NCBI RefSeq assembly: GCF_002807035.1
Contig: NZ_NIUC01000002.1
Coordinates: 2,048,440-2,112,439 of the forward strand
DNA length: 64,000 nucleotides
DNA from: Algoriphagus formosus
Lineage (GTDB): Bacteria; Bacteroidota; Bacteroidia; Cytophagales; Cyclobacteriaceae
Reading direction: 5' to 3'
Position numbers and translations under genes: made by a program. Shown here one piece after another: positions 63,867 through 64,000 of the stretch (its first letter is position 1; each line of letters opens with the position of its first letter). A model generated the notes under the pieces. The model was given only the letters and a program-made list of their open reading frames with translations, ran no database searches and was not told where the DNA came from.

Positions 63867-64000
<134 letters not shown>

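Overview
The window comes from a member of the Bacteroidota, most likely Cytophagales / Cyclobacteriaceae (Algoriphagus-like). The evidence is a complete alternative complex III to cytochrome oxidase operon, proteins carrying the gliding-motility/CHU_C type C-terminal domain of type IX secretion, a PorP/SprF family protein, DUF1080 and 6-bladed-propeller lipoproteins, and promoters of the Bacteroidota form (TTG/TTTG, about 19-21 nt, TAnnTTTG) with no clear Shine-Dalgarno sequences. No phage, insertion sequence, integrase or CRISPR array is visible. This is a chromosomal housekeeping region with one surface-protein cluster.

Region 1 (1-12.4 kb, all +) is a respiratory operon. The end of actB is followed by actC, actD, actE, actF, coxB, coxA, ctaA (heme A synthase), ctaB (heme O synthase), two subunit III-type genes and a subunit IV. 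After a hairpin come a SCO copper chaperone, a DUF420 membrane protein and an 81-residue exported protein with a Cys-x-x-Cys pair. Together they move electrons from quinol through alternative complex III and its cytochrome c to a heme-copper oxidase, and they supply heme A and copper.

Region 2 (12.4-32.1 kb, +) holds a 1234-residue NtrY-like membrane histidine kinase, a 1154-residue predicted outer-membrane protein, a short-chain dehydrogenase with long-form ispG, a small membrane protein, a sulfatase, an ExbB / 3-TM protein / ExbD / ExbD energisation operon, a UMF1-type transporter with the NAD(P)HX repair enzyme, an MFS exporter and a DUF3667 protein. Region 3 (32.1-38.6 kb) has asnS (-), rpoN with a PAP2-like gene (+), a small beta-barrel gene (-), tRNA-Arg(ACG) with a near-ideal promoter, a small lipoprotein and a FucP-like permease (-).

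Region 4 (38.7-52.5 kb) is the accessory part: three large secreted PKD/CHU_C proteins on the - strand (922, 1157 and 1835 residues), with yaaA between two of them, and a divergent PorP/SprF gene. The three proteins share one architecture, and a block of about 240 residues occurs four times among them. Region 5 (52.5-63.4 kb) holds an M48 protease, a propeller lipoprotein, a PhyH dioxygenase facing an Ldh-type dehydrogenase, a Ppx/GppA phosphatase, a carboxyltransferase beta subunit, an M42 aminopeptidase, a signal-less metal-receptor-like protein and a tandem DUF1080 pair. The window ends in an rRNA operon: a strong terminator, two predicted tandem promoters, a leader of about 230 nt and the first 134 nt of 16S rRNA.

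All calls come from reading the sequence. Family names rest on recognised motifs and gene order; no database search was run.
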